NCBI GenBank assembly: GCA_964599885.1 | Contig: CAZRHH010000047.1 | Coordinates: 1-24,538 of the forward strand | DNA: 24,538 bases | Source: CAZRHH01 sp964599885 | Lineage (GTDB): Bacteria; Chloroflexota; Dehalococcoidia; DSTF01; JACRBR01 | Reading direction: 5' to 3' | Shown: positions 15,074 through 23,433 of the stretch, piece by piece | How positions within the stretch are numbered: the first letter of the stretch is position 1 | Layout: every line of letters begins with the position of its first letter | Notes under the pieces: model-generated | Seen by the model: only the letters and a program-made list of their open reading frames with translations | The model's database searches: none | Told to the model about the DNA's origin: nothing | Made by a program: the position numbers and the translations under genes

Positions 15074-17263
15074 CTAACGTTCGTATTTGCGCCGTCGTCG
15101 CTCCGGCGCAGCGGCGGGGTCACGCGGCGTGGTTGGCGACAGGAGCGGCAGGCGCAGCATCCGGCGGCGCGTCTCCAGCGCCGTGGGCTGCGGGTACTGA
15201 ACGCGCGGGTGGTAGACCGCGCGCATCGTCGCCTTGAACGACTCGGCGATGGTGCGAAGATCGCGCAGCGTCAGGTCGCTGTCGTCCAGCTGTCCTTCGG
15301 ACACCCGCTCGGCGATCACCTCGTCCACCATCACGTCGATGCGCTCGGGCGATCGATCGGGACTGCTGCGCACGACCGCTTCCGTGGAGTCGGCAAGCAT
15401 GACGATCGCCGTTTCCTTCGACTGCGGGCGCGGACCAGGATACTGAAACAGCGCTGGATCGATCGAGGGGTCACTCTCGGCCGCCTTGCGATAGAAATAC
15501 GCGACGAGCCGCGTGCCGTGATGTTCGGGTATGAATGCCTGCACGCGCGCAGGCAAACGCTCGCGCCGGACGAGTTCCATGCCGCGGCTCACGTGCTGCT
15601 GAATCACTTCGGCGCTGTCTTCGGGCGTCATCTCGTCGTGCGGGCTGTCGCCGCCCATCTGATTCTCGATATACATGCCGGGCTGCAGGATCTTGCCGAT
15701 GTCGTGGTAGTAGCAGCCGACGCGCGTCAGCAGAGCGTCGGCGCCGACGAGATCGGCCGCGCGCTCGGCAAGGTTGCCGACGATCACGCTGTGATGGAAC
15801 GTCCCGGGCGCTTCATCCTGTAGACGCCGCAGCAGCGGTGCATTGAGCTGCGACAGTTCCATTAACTGCACGCGCGTGGTAACACCGAACATCATGCCGA
15901 CCGTGACGAACGCCCCCGCCGCCAGCACGCCGGAGCTGACACCGCCGATGCCTGTAACGAGTGCCATCCAGACGAGATCTGACGCTTCGCGGTTCGGATC
16001 GATGAACCACGTCGACACAAGCACAACGTACGAGGCGGCCGCGACGGCGATCCCGGCCGTCAGGTAACGGTTGAGCCTGTCCGCCCGATGGACCAGGTAG
16101 ACGCCCACCAGCGGCCCGATCGCGTACATCAGCATCAGCCGGAAGGTCTCGATCGAGGTGACGGATGCGACGAGCGAAACATCCGGTATGAGCACGCTGA
16201 TCAACGAGACGAGTACGCCCGTCAGCACTGCCACGACGACCGCGATCTGCGAATCGAGGAGCGCCGCGATGAGGATCGGCGCGGCCGCGACGGGTAGCAC
16301 GTACGCGAGGAACTGGCGGCTTTCATCGGGCAGTACGAGTGGCAGGTAGAACTTGGCGACGAGCAGCGGCAGCATCGTCACGGCCGCGAGCGCGATGAGG
16401 TGGCGTTCGGACGTGACGCCGCGCGGCTGCAGCGTGAACAGGTAGCCGGCGACGACGATCGCAGCGACCACCGAGATGATGACTACAGCGATCACGTTGC
16501 GCCACTCGACGCTGCGCGAAAGCAGCCCTGCCATCCGGAGCTTCTCGATGGCCACTTCGTCCACGCGCTGGTCGACGCTCAGGATGACGTCCCCGTTCTC
16601 CACGTTCACTCGCTGGACCGGCACCGCGCTTCGGGCGGCCTCTCGCGCCTCCGCGGTCAGCGCTTCGTCCACGACGAGTGTGGACGCGATGAGCGGGCGC
16701 ACCAGTTCGGCCGCCAGCAGCGCTTCGTCGGCCCCAAACTGCGGTCCGATCAGCGAGTCGACAGCATCTTTGGACTGCGTCACGGCGACCTCATCGAGCG
16801 ATACGCCAAGCTGATCATTGAGGACGCGCCGGCCTTCGTCCACGACCGCCTGCCAGCGTTCCCCATCTAACGCGATCACCGTATCAACCGCTCGGGGCGT
16901 CAGTTCCTCGTCGGCCAGTGAATCGCGCTTGCGCACATCGTCAGCGATCCCGCGAATCTGCGTAACCTGTGCGGTCCTCCGGCCGTACGCCTCGAGCTGC
17001 TGAGCGCGCACGTCCGGGTCGTACACCAGCGACGGCCGTACGGCGGCGGCGGCTTCCTCGCGCCGCTGCTCGGTCAGAAAGTCGCTGACGAAGGACACGG
17101 CCTGCGGCGAACGCACAGTGCGCGCTGCGATATCGTCCACACGGATATTGAGCTGGCGTGGGAAAATCGGAAACAGCGCGATGACCAGCAGCGCCGCCAG
17201 CGCGATGCCGAAGACGGCCGCCGTCGCAAGCGGGATCTGGCGTGATGCGGTGCTATGGAGCAT
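15074..17263 (-). CDS. pgpH: 7TM-HD family membrane phosphodiesterase (PgpH/YqfF-like)
   Basis: Membrane phosphodiesterase; characterised PgpH members hydrolyse the second messenger c-di-AMP. It has 729 residues from this start. Order: an N-terminal helix (about 15-35), a large extracytoplasmic 7TMR-HDED-type domain (about 40-255, including ARTVRSPQAVSF and NVENGDVILSVDQRVDE), seven or so membrane helices (about 256-465), then a cytoplasmic HD domain with FHHSVIVGNLAE, GCYYHDIGK (His-Asp at 520-521), QQHV and IPEHHGT. The C-terminus is basic and Pro-rich. I chose ATG 17263; a GTG at 17281 adds six residues. TATCAT (minus strand, 17287-17282) is a possible -10. No c-di-AMP cyclase is in the window. 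The bPH-like gene lies just upstream on the same strand. Confidence 0.93.
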   Translation of the reverse strand: MLHSTASRQIPLATAAVFGIALAALLVIALFPIFPRQLNIRVDDIAARTVRSPQAVSFVSDFLTEQRREEAAAAVRPSLVYDPDVRAQQLEAYGRRTAQVTQIRGIADDVRKRDSLADEELTPRAVDTVIALDGERWQAVVDEGRRVLNDQLGVSLDEVAVTQSKDAVDSLIGPQFGADEALLAAELVRPLIASTLVVDEALTAEAREAARSAVPVQRVNVENGDVILSVDQRVDEVAIEKLRMAGLLSRSVEWRNVIAVVIISVVAAIVVAGYLFTLQPRGVTSERHLIALAAVTMLPLLVAKFYLPLVLPDESRQFLAYVLPVAAAPILIAALLDSQIAVVVAVLTGVLVSLISVLIPDVSLVASVTSIETFRLMLMYAIGPLVGVYLVHRADRLNRYLTAGIAVAAASYVVLVSTWFIDPNREASDLVWMALVTGIGGVSSGVLAAGAFVTVGMMFGVTTRVQLMELSQLNAPLLRRLQDEAPGTFHHSVIVGNLAERAADLVGADALLTRVGCYYHDIGKILQPGMYIENQMGGDSPHDEMTPEDSAEVIQQHVSRGMELVRRERLPARVQAFIPEHHGTRLVAYFYRKAAESDPSIDPALFQYPGPRPQSKETAIVMLADSTEAVVRSSPDRSPERIDVMVDEVIAERVSEGQLDDSDLTLRDLRTIAESFKATMRAVYHPRVQYPQPTALETRRRMLRLPLLSPTTPRDPAAAPERRRRKYER

Positions 17264-17304
17264 GAGCCACCATCGGCCCACATGATAGCAGCGGTCACGC
17301 CCCC

Positions 17305-17853
17305 TTACGCCGCGTTGTCGAGTGCGTGCGGATTCGCGATGTGTGCGCGAAGCTCCGCCGCGAAGCGATCAGGCTCGCGTACTGCCAGCCAAAAGCGGCG
17401 CACGGCGATTCGGCGTGGCCAGAGTCGTGTCGTCCAGGCGTGCGCCAGTTCGACTTCGACGAATCGGCCGCCATGGCTGCACGCGATCCGGTCCTCGAAG
17501 TTCGTCGAGAGGCCCCAGCGGTATCGCCAGCGTGGCCTCGGGTCGATAGGTGTCACCGCGACGATGTCAGACAGTGGGAGCGATGCGTTGAAGAATCCCT
17601 CGAAGCGGATCGACAGCGTCTCGCCGTCAATCTCGACGTGACTGTCACTCATCGCGACTGAAAACGTCGTCGCCATCGCCGCAAACCCCAGTACCACGAG
17701 CATGCCAAACATCGCGCGCTGATACTCGTCCGGCGTGCCGTCTGTCAGCGCCGGGTATACGGCCATCAGGCCGAAGACCACCACGGTGAGCACGAGTACC
17801 TTCATCGGCACCCGGAACCAGTGCGGGTCGGCGAAATGAAATCGTTGAATCAT
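17305..17853 (-). CDS. Small membrane protein with bacterial PH-like domain
   Basis: Hypothetical membrane protein of 182 residues. Two hydrophobic helices (about 17-36, MKVLVLTVVVFGLMAVYPAL, and 48-68) are followed by a soluble domain (about 72-175) with the strand pattern of a bacterial PH domain: VEIDGETLSIRFEGF, LPLSDIVAVTPIDPRPRWRYRWG, VEVELAH, FWLAVREPDRFAAELRAHI. The C-terminal helix matches the closing helix of that fold. The start is chosen as MIQRFHF; a frame 36 codons longer reads Arg-rich non-family sequence. There is no Shine-Dalgarno sequence; a -10-like TTCACT sits 6 nt upstream, a weak fit to the leaderless pattern. The function is unknown. Confidence 0.75.
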   Translation of the reverse strand: MIQRFHFADPHWFRVPMKVLVLTVVVFGLMAVYPALTDGTPDEYQRAMFGMLVVLGFAAMATTFSVAMSDSHVEIDGETLSIRFEGFFNASLPLSDIVAVTPIDPRPRWRYRWGLSTNFEDRIACSHGGRFVEVELAHAWTTRLWPRRIAVRRFWLAVREPDRFAAELRAHIANPHALDNAA

Positions 17854-18009
17854 GGTCAAAGTGAAGGCGTCGCGGCCACACGTCTTTGCACGCCAACCGG
17901 CGGCGGCTTCACCTACGGTATCGACCCGCCGACGCCGGATGCGCAGAGCCTGCGCACCCAAAACGAACAGAAATACACCGCCCTCGCTGTGCGTCCGTGG
18001 TGAGTCGCG

Positions 18010-19362
18010 CTAGAGACCGCTTACCATCAGGCGCGGCATCCTGATCGTCGGCGCGGCGCTGCCGGCGAGCCACGTCAGGTCGCTGCCGACCGCCTCGATA
18101 TCGCGCAGCATGTCCTTGAGGTTGCCGGAGACGTTGATCTCCGTCACCGGATACGTCATCTCGCCGTTCTCGATCCACATACCCCCCGCGCCTCGCGAGA
18201 AGTCGCCGGTCGTCTGGTTGATGCCGAAGCCCATCAGATCCGTGAGATACAGTCCGTCGTCGACCGAGCCGACGATGTCCGCCGGATCCGACTCGCCCGC
18301 CTCGAAGATCAGATTGCCACCCCCGATGCTGATCGCGTCGCCCGTGCGCGATGCGCTGCCGGTCGTGCGACGGCCCGTCCGGCGCGCGTAGTAGCTGTCG
18401 AACAGAAACTGCTCGAACACGCCGCCCGCAACGAGCGAGTTGCGGCGCGCGCGCACGCCTTCACCGTCGAACGGGCGCGAGCCGAGCTGTCCCGGCAGCG
18501 TCGCGTCGGAGACGATGTTCACGAGCGGCGACGCCAGCGGCTTGCCCTCGAAGTCGGCGAGGAACGTCGAGCGCTTGAACAGCGCTTCGCCGCTCGCGGC
18601 GTTCGATACCGTGCCGGCGAGTCCGGCGGTGATCGTCGGATCCCAGACCACCGGGACTTCGCGCGTCGCGACCTTGCGAGCGCCGATCTTGCGAACGGCG
18701 CGGGCGGCCGCGCGCTGTCCGACTTCCTCGGCGCTGGCGAGGCGATGAAACATGCGCTCGGCGCTGAACCAGTAGTCGTTGCGCTTTTTGCCGTCGGCGT
18801 CATCGGCCATCACCTGCACGCTGAAACTGGCGGCGGTGTACGGATAGCTGCCGCAGAAGCCGAGGCTGTTCGCCAGCACGAGGAGCCCGCGCTCGGCGCC
18901 GAACTCGGCGCCCTCGGAGTTGTTGATGCGCTTATCGAAGTCGAACGCCGCTTGCTCGGCGCGCAGCACGATGTCCTTCATCTCATCGACGGTGAGTGAC
19001 TCGATGCGCTCGTCGTAGAGCTGTAACGCCATGCCCATGTCGAGCGCGAGATCTTCTTTCGCGGGCAATCCGGCGAACTCGTCCGGTTCGCTGATCTTCG
19101 CCAGTTCAACCGCGGTGCGCGTCATCTCGTCAAGCGCGCGCGGCGTCAGGTCGGACGTATTGCAGACGGCCGTGCGCTTCTCCTTGATGACGCGGATCGA
19201 GACGTAGCGCGACCCCGCTTCCATCAGCTTCTCGAGTTCGCCCATGCGTACCGTCACGGTCGACTCGACGCCGCTGCGGACGTAGACGTCGACCTCGTCG
19301 GCGCCGAGCGAGCGCGCCTTCTCGACGATGTCGCTGGCGACGGAGTGCAGGTCTTCGTTCAT
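18010..19362 (-). CDS. pmbA: TldE/PmbA, metalloprotease-associated subunit
   Basis: Partner of TldD in the TldD/TldE protease, 450 residues, a normal length. TldE lacks the HExxxH zinc motif, and none is present here. Family features: the N-terminal segment EVDVYVRSGVESTVTVRMGELEKLMEAGSRYVSIRVIKEKRTAV, VVWDPTITAGLAGTVSNAASGEALFKRSTFLADFEGKPLASP in the middle, and the C-terminal GINQTTGDFSRGAGGMWIENGEMTYPVTEINVSGNLKDML. Its ATG shares one base with the tldD stop (TGATG), so the two are translationally coupled and made in fixed ratio. TldD/E cleaves peptides such as CcdA or microcin B17 precursor in E. coli; the substrate here is unknown. Confidence 0.94.
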   Translation of the reverse strand: MNEDLHSVASDIVEKARSLGADEVDVYVRSGVESTVTVRMGELEKLMEAGSRYVSIRVIKEKRTAVCNTSDLTPRALDEMTRTAVELAKISEPDEFAGLPAKEDLALDMGMALQLYDERIESLTVDEMKDIVLRAEQAAFDFDKRINNSEGAEFGAERGLLVLANSLGFCGSYPYTAASFSVQVMADDADGKKRNDYWFSAERMFHRLASAEEVGQRAAARAVRKIGARKVATREVPVVWDPTITAGLAGTVSNAASGEALFKRSTFLADFEGKPLASPLVNIVSDATLPGQLGSRPFDGEGVRARRNSLVAGGVFEQFLFDSYYARRTGRRTTGSASRTGDAISIGGGNLIFEAGESDPADIVGSVDDGLYLTDLMGFGINQTTGDFSRGAGGMWIENGEMTYPVTEINVSGNLKDMLRDIEAVGSDLTWLAGSAAPTIRMPRLMVSGL

Positions 19363-20801
19363 CAGATCGCCGTGCCGCCGACCGTCATGCCGCTGATCAG
19401 GGTTGTCGGGATGCCGACGCCGACGGGCACCGACTGGCCGTCCTTACCGCAGGTCCAACGCCCATCGCTGAGTTTGAAGTCGCTGCCGACGGCGGTGACT
19501 TTGCGCAGCACGTCGGGGCCGTTGCCAATCAGGTTGACGTTCCGGATCGGCGCCGTCACCTTGCCACCCTCGATCATGTAGCCCTCCGTGACGCTGAACA
19601 CAAAATCGCCGTTGCTGATGTTCACCTGGCCGCCGTTGAACGCCACGCAGTAGATGCCGCGGTCCACCGAGCGGATAATGTCGTCGGGCGACGACTGGCC
19701 GGCGAGCATGTAGGTATTCGTCATCCGCGGCATCGGATGATGCTTGAACGACTGGCGGCGGCCGTTGCCGGTGGGCTTGACGCCGAAGTGCGACGTGCTC
19801 ATCCGGTCCTGGATGTAGCCGCGCAGCACGCCGTCCTCGATGAGCACGTTGTAGCCCGGGGCGTTGCCTTCGTCGTCGACGTTGATCGAACCGCGGCTGT
19901 CGCGGATCGTGCCGTCATCGACGACGGTGCAGAGTTCTGACGCGACGATCTGGTTCATCGAGTCGCTGTAGTTGCTGGTCTTCTTGCGGTTGAAGTCCGC
20001 TTCGAGGCCGTGGCCGATCGCCTCGTGCAGCAGGATGCCGCTGTCGCCCGACGCCAGCACGACGGGAAACGTGCCGGCGGGCGCATCGATCGCCGATTGC
20101 AGGACGACGGCCTGGCGCGCCGCTTCTGCGGCCACTGTTTCCGGCGAGTGCTCATCGAAATACGTCATGCCCATCCGGCCGCCGCCGCCCCAACGCGCGG
20201 TCTGGCGGTTGCCGTCGCGCTCGGAGAGGCAGGCGACGTTGAAGCGCACGAGCGGCTGCACGTCGCCGGCGATGCGGCCGTCGCTCGTCACGATCATCAC
20301 GTGCTTAAGTTCGTCGATGAAGTTCACGTCCACGCGCGCGATGCTCGGATCGAAGCCGCGGGCGGCGACATCAGCGCGGCGGATCAGATCCACCTTGTCG
20401 GCGGGTGCGACGTCCACGGTGCTCGCTTCGGGCGCGTAGTAGTTCGCCGACTCAAAGTGCATCACGTCGACGGGCGGCGCCGTATCGCCACGCGACGCGA
20501 TGCGGGCGGCCGTGTCGGCGGCGCGGCGCATGGCGTCGCGGCTGAGGTCTTCGGTGTAGGCATAGCCGATCGCGTCGCCCTGCAGCACGCGGATGCCGAC
20601 ACCCTGTGTGGTGCTGCGGCTGGCGGTCTTCACGGCCTGCTGCTCGAACGTGATGTTCGAGCCCTGGCGATGTTCGAAGAACAACTCGGCATGCTCGCCG
20701 CCGCGGCTCATCGCCAGCCCCAGCAGGTCGGCGCAGATGCTGCGGTCGATGCTGTAACGGCTGCTGAAGAACGATTCGGACAGTTGTCCGCTGTCAGTCA
20801 T
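19362..20801 (-). CDS. tldD: TldD zinc metalloprotease subunit
   Basis: Catalytic subunit of the TldD/TldE heterodimeric protease, 479 residues, the usual length. The zinc motif HExxxH is in LLHEAIGHGLEADF (His259, Glu260, His264), and the late cysteine ligand is probably Cys451 (DGRWTCGKDGQ). Other family marks are HAELFFEHRQGSNITFEQQAVK near the N-terminus and TNTYMLAGQSSPDDIIRSVDRGIYC. The start ATG has GGAGG 10 nt upstream, and a -10-like TATCAT lies at 20849-20844 on the minus strand. It is the first gene of the tldD-tldE unit. No obvious ribosomally made peptide precursor is adjacent, which leaves a general proteolytic role most likely. Confidence 0.95.
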   Translation of the reverse strand: MTDSGQLSESFFSSRYSIDRSICADLLGLAMSRGGEHAELFFEHRQGSNITFEQQAVKTASRSTTQGVGIRVLQGDAIGYAYTEDLSRDAMRRAADTAARIASRGDTAPPVDVMHFESANYYAPEASTVDVAPADKVDLIRRADVAARGFDPSIARVDVNFIDELKHVMIVTSDGRIAGDVQPLVRFNVACLSERDGNRQTARWGGGGRMGMTYFDEHSPETVAAEAARQAVVLQSAIDAPAGTFPVVLASGDSGILLHEAIGHGLEADFNRKKTSNYSDSMNQIVASELCTVVDDGTIRDSRGSINVDDEGNAPGYNVLIEDGVLRGYIQDRMSTSHFGVKPTGNGRRQSFKHHPMPRMTNTYMLAGQSSPDDIIRSVDRGIYCVAFNGGQVNISNGDFVFSVTEGYMIEGGKVTAPIRNVNLIGNGPDVLRKVTAVGSDFKLSDGRWTCGKDGQSVPVGVGIPTTLISGMTVGGTAI

Positions 20802-20843
20802 GGGGTGTGTGCCTCCGGTCGGGTGAGGGATGTGCGTGCCTTC

Positions 20844-20849
20844 ATGATA
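20844..20849 (-). promoter_or_regulatory. Candidate -10 element upstream of tldD
   Basis: Minus-strand TATCAT, about 42 nt before the tldD ATG, would give a short leader holding the GGAGG site. No clear -35 box. Confidence 0.4.
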
Positions 20850-20908
20850 GCAAGGGGCTCGGGGCGAGCCGTGAGGGAAGTGCCGCGATACTGAACCCGG
20901 CGGATCGC

Positions 20909-21217
20909 CTACGGCGTCAGCAACCGCCCCGCCTCGCGGTCGTAGGCATGGAAGGCGGGCAAACTGAAATCTCGCAAGAAGAACGAAGGATCGTCGACGC
21001 CGCGCGGAACCAACAGTCGAGCAATGCTCGCACCGACCGCGCTTGCGAGGGGTTCGGCCGTGATCGGGTCAGTGGCGATGCTGACCAAAGCATTCGCGAC
21101 GACTTCCACGTCCGCGTCGCATGCCTCTGTCAGGCGTTCGGCAGCGTCTATCCTCGCCGGAATGGGTAGCGCGGCGTCCAGCAATTCCGCGATCGATTGT
21201 TGAATCGTATGGTTCAT
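20909..21217 (-). CDS. Small hypothetical protein, alpha-helical
   Basis: I do not recognise this 102-residue protein. It is acidic, Ala/Leu-rich and probably all-helical (IAELLDAALPIPARIDAAERLTEACDADVEVVANALVSIATD...), a pattern compatible with HEAT-like repeats. No signal peptide or membrane segment. The C-terminus (FFLRDFSLPAFHAYDREAGRLL) is aromatic-rich. The ATG has no Shine-Dalgarno sequence, but minus-strand TACGCT lies exactly 6 nt upstream, supporting a real, leaderless gene. It is divergent from the phosphatase gene, whose start is 94 bp away. Codon use looks like that of the neighbours. Confidence 0.6.
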   Translation of the reverse strand: MNHTIQQSIAELLDAALPIPARIDAAERLTEACDADVEVVANALVSIATDPITAEPLASAVGASIARLLVPRGVDDPSFFLRDFSLPAFHAYDREAGRLLTP

Positions 21218-21223
21218 GCGCCA

Positions 21224-21229
21224 AGCGTA
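21224..21229 (-). promoter_or_regulatory. Candidate -10 element, leaderless, for the 102-residue protein gene
   Basis: Minus-strand TACGCT, exactly 6 nt before the ATG (21217). No Shine-Dalgarno sequence and no recognisable -35. Confidence 0.45.
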
Positions 21230-21299
21230 CCCATTCCCAATCCGCGTTGCCTAACGCAAGGCGTCCGGCGGGGACTGTCGGGGAAGTGCCGCGATCGCG

Positions 21300-21305
21300 T
21301 AGGCT
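21300..21305 (+). promoter_or_regulatory. Candidate -10 element, leaderless, for the phosphatase gene
   Basis: TAGGCT, exactly 6 nt before the ATG at 21312. No Shine-Dalgarno sequence. The -35 region is weak. Confidence 0.45.
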
Positions 21306-21311
21306 CACGGC

Positions 21312-21857
21312 ATGACTGAAGCGCAGGAGTTCAACTTCGGCCCGGCCGCTCTCGAGGAGCAGATCGTCTTCGGCGCGTGCCGCCCCGGCGATGGCGATAG
21401 CCGTCGTCTCGAACGCATCGGCGCGCATGTGCCGCGCTGGATCACGTTCATGAAGTCGCAGGGGATCGAGCGGGTCGTTTGCCTCCTGCCCGATGCCGAC
21501 CCGATGCTCGATAGCTACCGGAAGGCGTTCGGACCGCAGCACGTCCTGCACGAGCCGGTCGTGGACTACACGCTACCGAGTGGCGCTCAGCTCGAAACGA
21601 TCCTGTCATTTCTCCGCGACGCTGACCGCAGCGGAAACCGTGTCGTTGTGCATTGCGCGGGCGGTGTGGGGCGTACGGGCGTGGTGCTGACGGCGTGGCT
21701 GATAGCGGGACGCGGTCTTCGGCGAGAGGAGGCCGTGGCGGCCGTGAAGGGCGCGGGCGCGCAGCGGAATCCGCATGAAGCCGCGCTTGCCGGCGGCGCC
21801 ACCACGTCGGCGATCGAGGCGCTGTTGGATGGTTGCGGCGGTGACGGTCGCGCGTAG
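21312..21857 (+). CDS. Dual-specificity / tyrosine-type protein phosphatase
   Basis: Predicted cysteine-dependent phosphatase of 181 residues, cytoplasmic. The P-loop is VHCAGGVGRTG, giving HC(X5)R with His114, Cys115 and Arg121. A likely general acid, Asp85 (PVVDYTLPS), lies 30 residues before the cysteine, as in this family. The first half has the usual strand pattern (RVVCLLPDADPMLDSYRKAFG). The C-terminal tail (after about 150) is Ala/Gly-rich. The start ATG lacks a Shine-Dalgarno sequence but has TAGGCT 6 nt upstream. Substrates could be phosphoproteins, phospholipids or nucleotides; the sequence does not decide. It converges with the methyltransferase gene, 35 bp apart. Confidence 0.85.
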   Translation: MTEAQEFNFGPAALEEQIVFGACRPGDGDSRRLERIGAHVPRWITFMKSQGIERVVCLLPDADPMLDSYRKAFGPQHVLHEPVVDYTLPSGAQLETILSFLRDADRSGNRVVVHCAGGVGRTGVVLTAWLIAGRGLRREEAVAAVKGAGAQRNPHEAALAGGATTSAIEALLDGCGGDGRA

Positions 21858-21860
21858 CTT

Positions 21861-21879
21861 CCCCAGTCCCCAGTCCCCC
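21861..21879. repeat. Short C-rich tandem repeat between convergent genes
   Basis: CCCCAGT occurs twice in tandem (21861-21874) followed by CCCCC. It lies between the phosphatase stop and the methyltransferase stop. Its complement is G-rich, as is the repeat at 23428-23455. Confidence 0.7.
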
Positions 21880-21892
21880 TACGCACCCGCCA

Positions 21893-22642
21893 TCACCGCA
21901 CCTTCCGCGCCACAAACGTAAAACTCTTCGGCCAGATCAGGGCGCCGGCGGTGTCGAGCGCCGCGACCGTGCGCGACGACGCGGCGGCGGCGCGGAGCCG
22001 CGAGCGCCACGTGGGCAGCGGCCGTTCGGCGGCGACGGCGAGCATGATCGCCGCTTCGTAAGGCGTGGAGGGTTGGTGCGGCCGCAGGAAGTCGGCGACG
22101 CAGTAGCGCAACCAAAAGACGGAGTCGACGAAATGGACATAACGTACCTGCACGACGCGCAGTCCCTCGGTGCGCAGCAGCGACTTGAGCGCGCGCGGGC
22201 GATAGATGCGCACGTGGCCGCCCGGCGTCGTGCGGTAGCTGCGCGAGAGCGCCCAGTACGCCAACTCCGTGAAGTGTGATGGCACGGCGCCGTGCAGCAG
22301 GCCGCCCGGTGCCAGCACGCGCGACAGCTCGCGCACGGCGCCGCGATCGTCGGGGAGATGCTCGAGCGTCTCGGTACAGATGACCGCGTCGAACGCGGCA
22401 TCACGAAAGGGGAGCCGCGTTGCGTCGGCGGCGACCAAATCGACGCGCGCATCGCTGATGCGCTCGCGCGCCTTACGCAGCTCCCCCGGATCGTAGTCGA
22501 CGCCGACCGAGAACGCGCCGCGCCGCGCCGCTTCGAGGATGTGCCGCCCGTCGCCGCAGCCGACGTCGACGACGCGTGCGCCGAGGCGACGGGGCAGCAG
22601 TTCCAGCCGGATGCTGAGTTTCGCTGAGGCGATCTCAGGCAC
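21893..22642 (-). CDS. Class I SAM-dependent methyltransferase
   Basis: Predicted methyltransferase of 249 residues, cytoplasmic. Motif I is VVDVGCGDGRH (about 24-34), followed by the acidic residue of strand 2 (VGVDYDPGEL), DLVAADATRLPF, and the Methyltransf_11-like strand DAVICTETLEHLPDDRGAVRELSRVLAPGG. The second half (HFTELAYWALSRSYRTTPGGHVRIYRPRALKSLLRTEG onward) resembles ubiquinone/menaquinone- or polyketide-type methyltransferases only loosely. The acceptor is unknown. GTG start, 18 nt after the histidine phosphatase stop, so probably the second gene of that transcript. AAGGA lies about 10 nt upstream as a weak ribosome-binding site. Confidence 0.88.
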   Translation of the reverse strand: MPEIASAKLSIRLELLPRRLGARVVDVGCGDGRHILEAARRGAFSVGVDYDPGELRKARERISDARVDLVAADATRLPFRDAAFDAVICTETLEHLPDDRGAVRELSRVLAPGGLLHGAVPSHFTELAYWALSRSYRTTPGGHVRIYRPRALKSLLRTEGLRVVQVRYVHFVDSVFWLRYCVADFLRPHQPSTPYEAAIMLAVAAERPLPTWRSRLRAAAASSRTVAALDTAGALIWPKSFTFVARKVR

Positions 22643-22660
22643 GGCCCACGATCCTTAGAA

Positions 22661-23398
22661 TCATGTCATCCGCATGCCGTCGAGATGGCCGAGATCGTTG
22701 AGGCGCCAGATCGCTCGCCTGGTGCCGTGCGCGCGGACGGACGTGATCGACGCGTTGAAGCAATAGAACGGGAAGTCTGTGCTCAGCCCGAGGATCTCGC
22801 CGATGTACGACTGGATGACGCCGCCGTGACAGGCGATCGCCACCTTCTTGCCCGGATTGTCGGCGATAATCTGGTCGATGGCGCCGACGATGCGCTTCCG
22901 GAACGGCGCGCTCGCTTCGGCGCCGGGAAGGTTGTCCCACGTCGGGTCCGCCTCGAATCGGCGCTTGATGTCGTCGTGCGTGACGCCCTTCGGCAGGACG
23001 ATCTCCGGTGCGGGCGCGGCGCCTTTCATCGGCTCGTTGATCTCCTGCAGATCGTCGACGACCGTGATCTCGTGACCAGTGATCTTGGCGATTTCGAGGC
23101 CCGTGTTGTAGGCGCGTTGCAGCGGGCTGGCATAGATCGCGTCGACGCCGTACGCCGCCATCCGCGCGCCGAGGCGTCGCGCCTGCTCCTCGCCGGCCGG
23201 CGTCAGCGGCGGATCGTGGCTGCTCGGCTTGCCCTCGACGCGGGCGGCGTTGCTGGCCGACTGACCGTGACGAATCAGGTAGAGGCGCACGGCGTCACGA
23301 TTGTTCAGGAGCAGGATGTCCTGGAAGTAGTACGCCATCGGGTCGATCGGCGCGGGAACGGTCGCTGGATTGCGGTCCGGATCCTTCATCGTGGTCAT
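22661..23398 (-). CDS. Histidine phosphatase (phosphoglycerate mutase-like) family protein
   Basis: Predicted phosphatase or mutase with a phosphohistidine intermediate, 245 residues. The catalytic motif is LYLIRHGQSASN (RHG at 43-45, His44), with the second catalytic histidine in ACHGGVIQSYIGEILG (His191) and the core YASPLQRAYNTGLEIAK. An N-terminal extension of about 38 residues (DPDRNPATVPAPIDPMAYYFQDILLLNNRDAV) precedes the fold. Many such proteins are broad phosphatases rather than glycolytic mutases, and nothing here points to glycolysis. The start ATG has no Shine-Dalgarno sequence; TACCTT lies 6 nt upstream on the minus strand with TTGCCC 17 bp further up. The methyltransferase gene follows 18 nt downstream. 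Confidence 0.88.
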   Translation of the reverse strand: MTTMKDPDRNPATVPAPIDPMAYYFQDILLLNNRDAVRLYLIRHGQSASNAARVEGKPSSHDPPLTPAGEEQARRLGARMAAYGVDAIYASPLQRAYNTGLEIAKITGHEITVVDDLQEINEPMKGAAPAPEIVLPKGVTHDDIKRRFEADPTWDNLPGAEASAPFRKRIVGAIDQIIADNPGKKVAIACHGGVIQSYIGEILGLSTDFPFYCFNASITSVRAHGTRRAIWRLNDLGHLDGMRMT

Positions 23399-23404
23399 GC
23401 GGGC

Positions 23405-23433
23405 AAGGTAAGCGGGGCGCTGTGTTGGGGCAA
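23405..23433 (-). promoter_or_regulatory. Candidate leaderless promoter of the histidine phosphatase gene
   Basis: Minus strand: TTGCCC (23433-23428), a 17-bp spacer, TACCTT (23410-23405), then exactly 6 nt to the ATG. The -35-like hexamer lies at the edge of the tandem repeat, which supplies a second copy 14 bp further upstream. Confidence 0.5.

Noticed and set aside
20875..21295. A 15-base direct repeat, GGGAAGTGCCGCGAT, at 20875-20889 and 21281-21295
   Set aside because: Exact, but one such match in a 24-kb GC-rich window is not far from chance, and neither copy has a consistent relation to a gene start.
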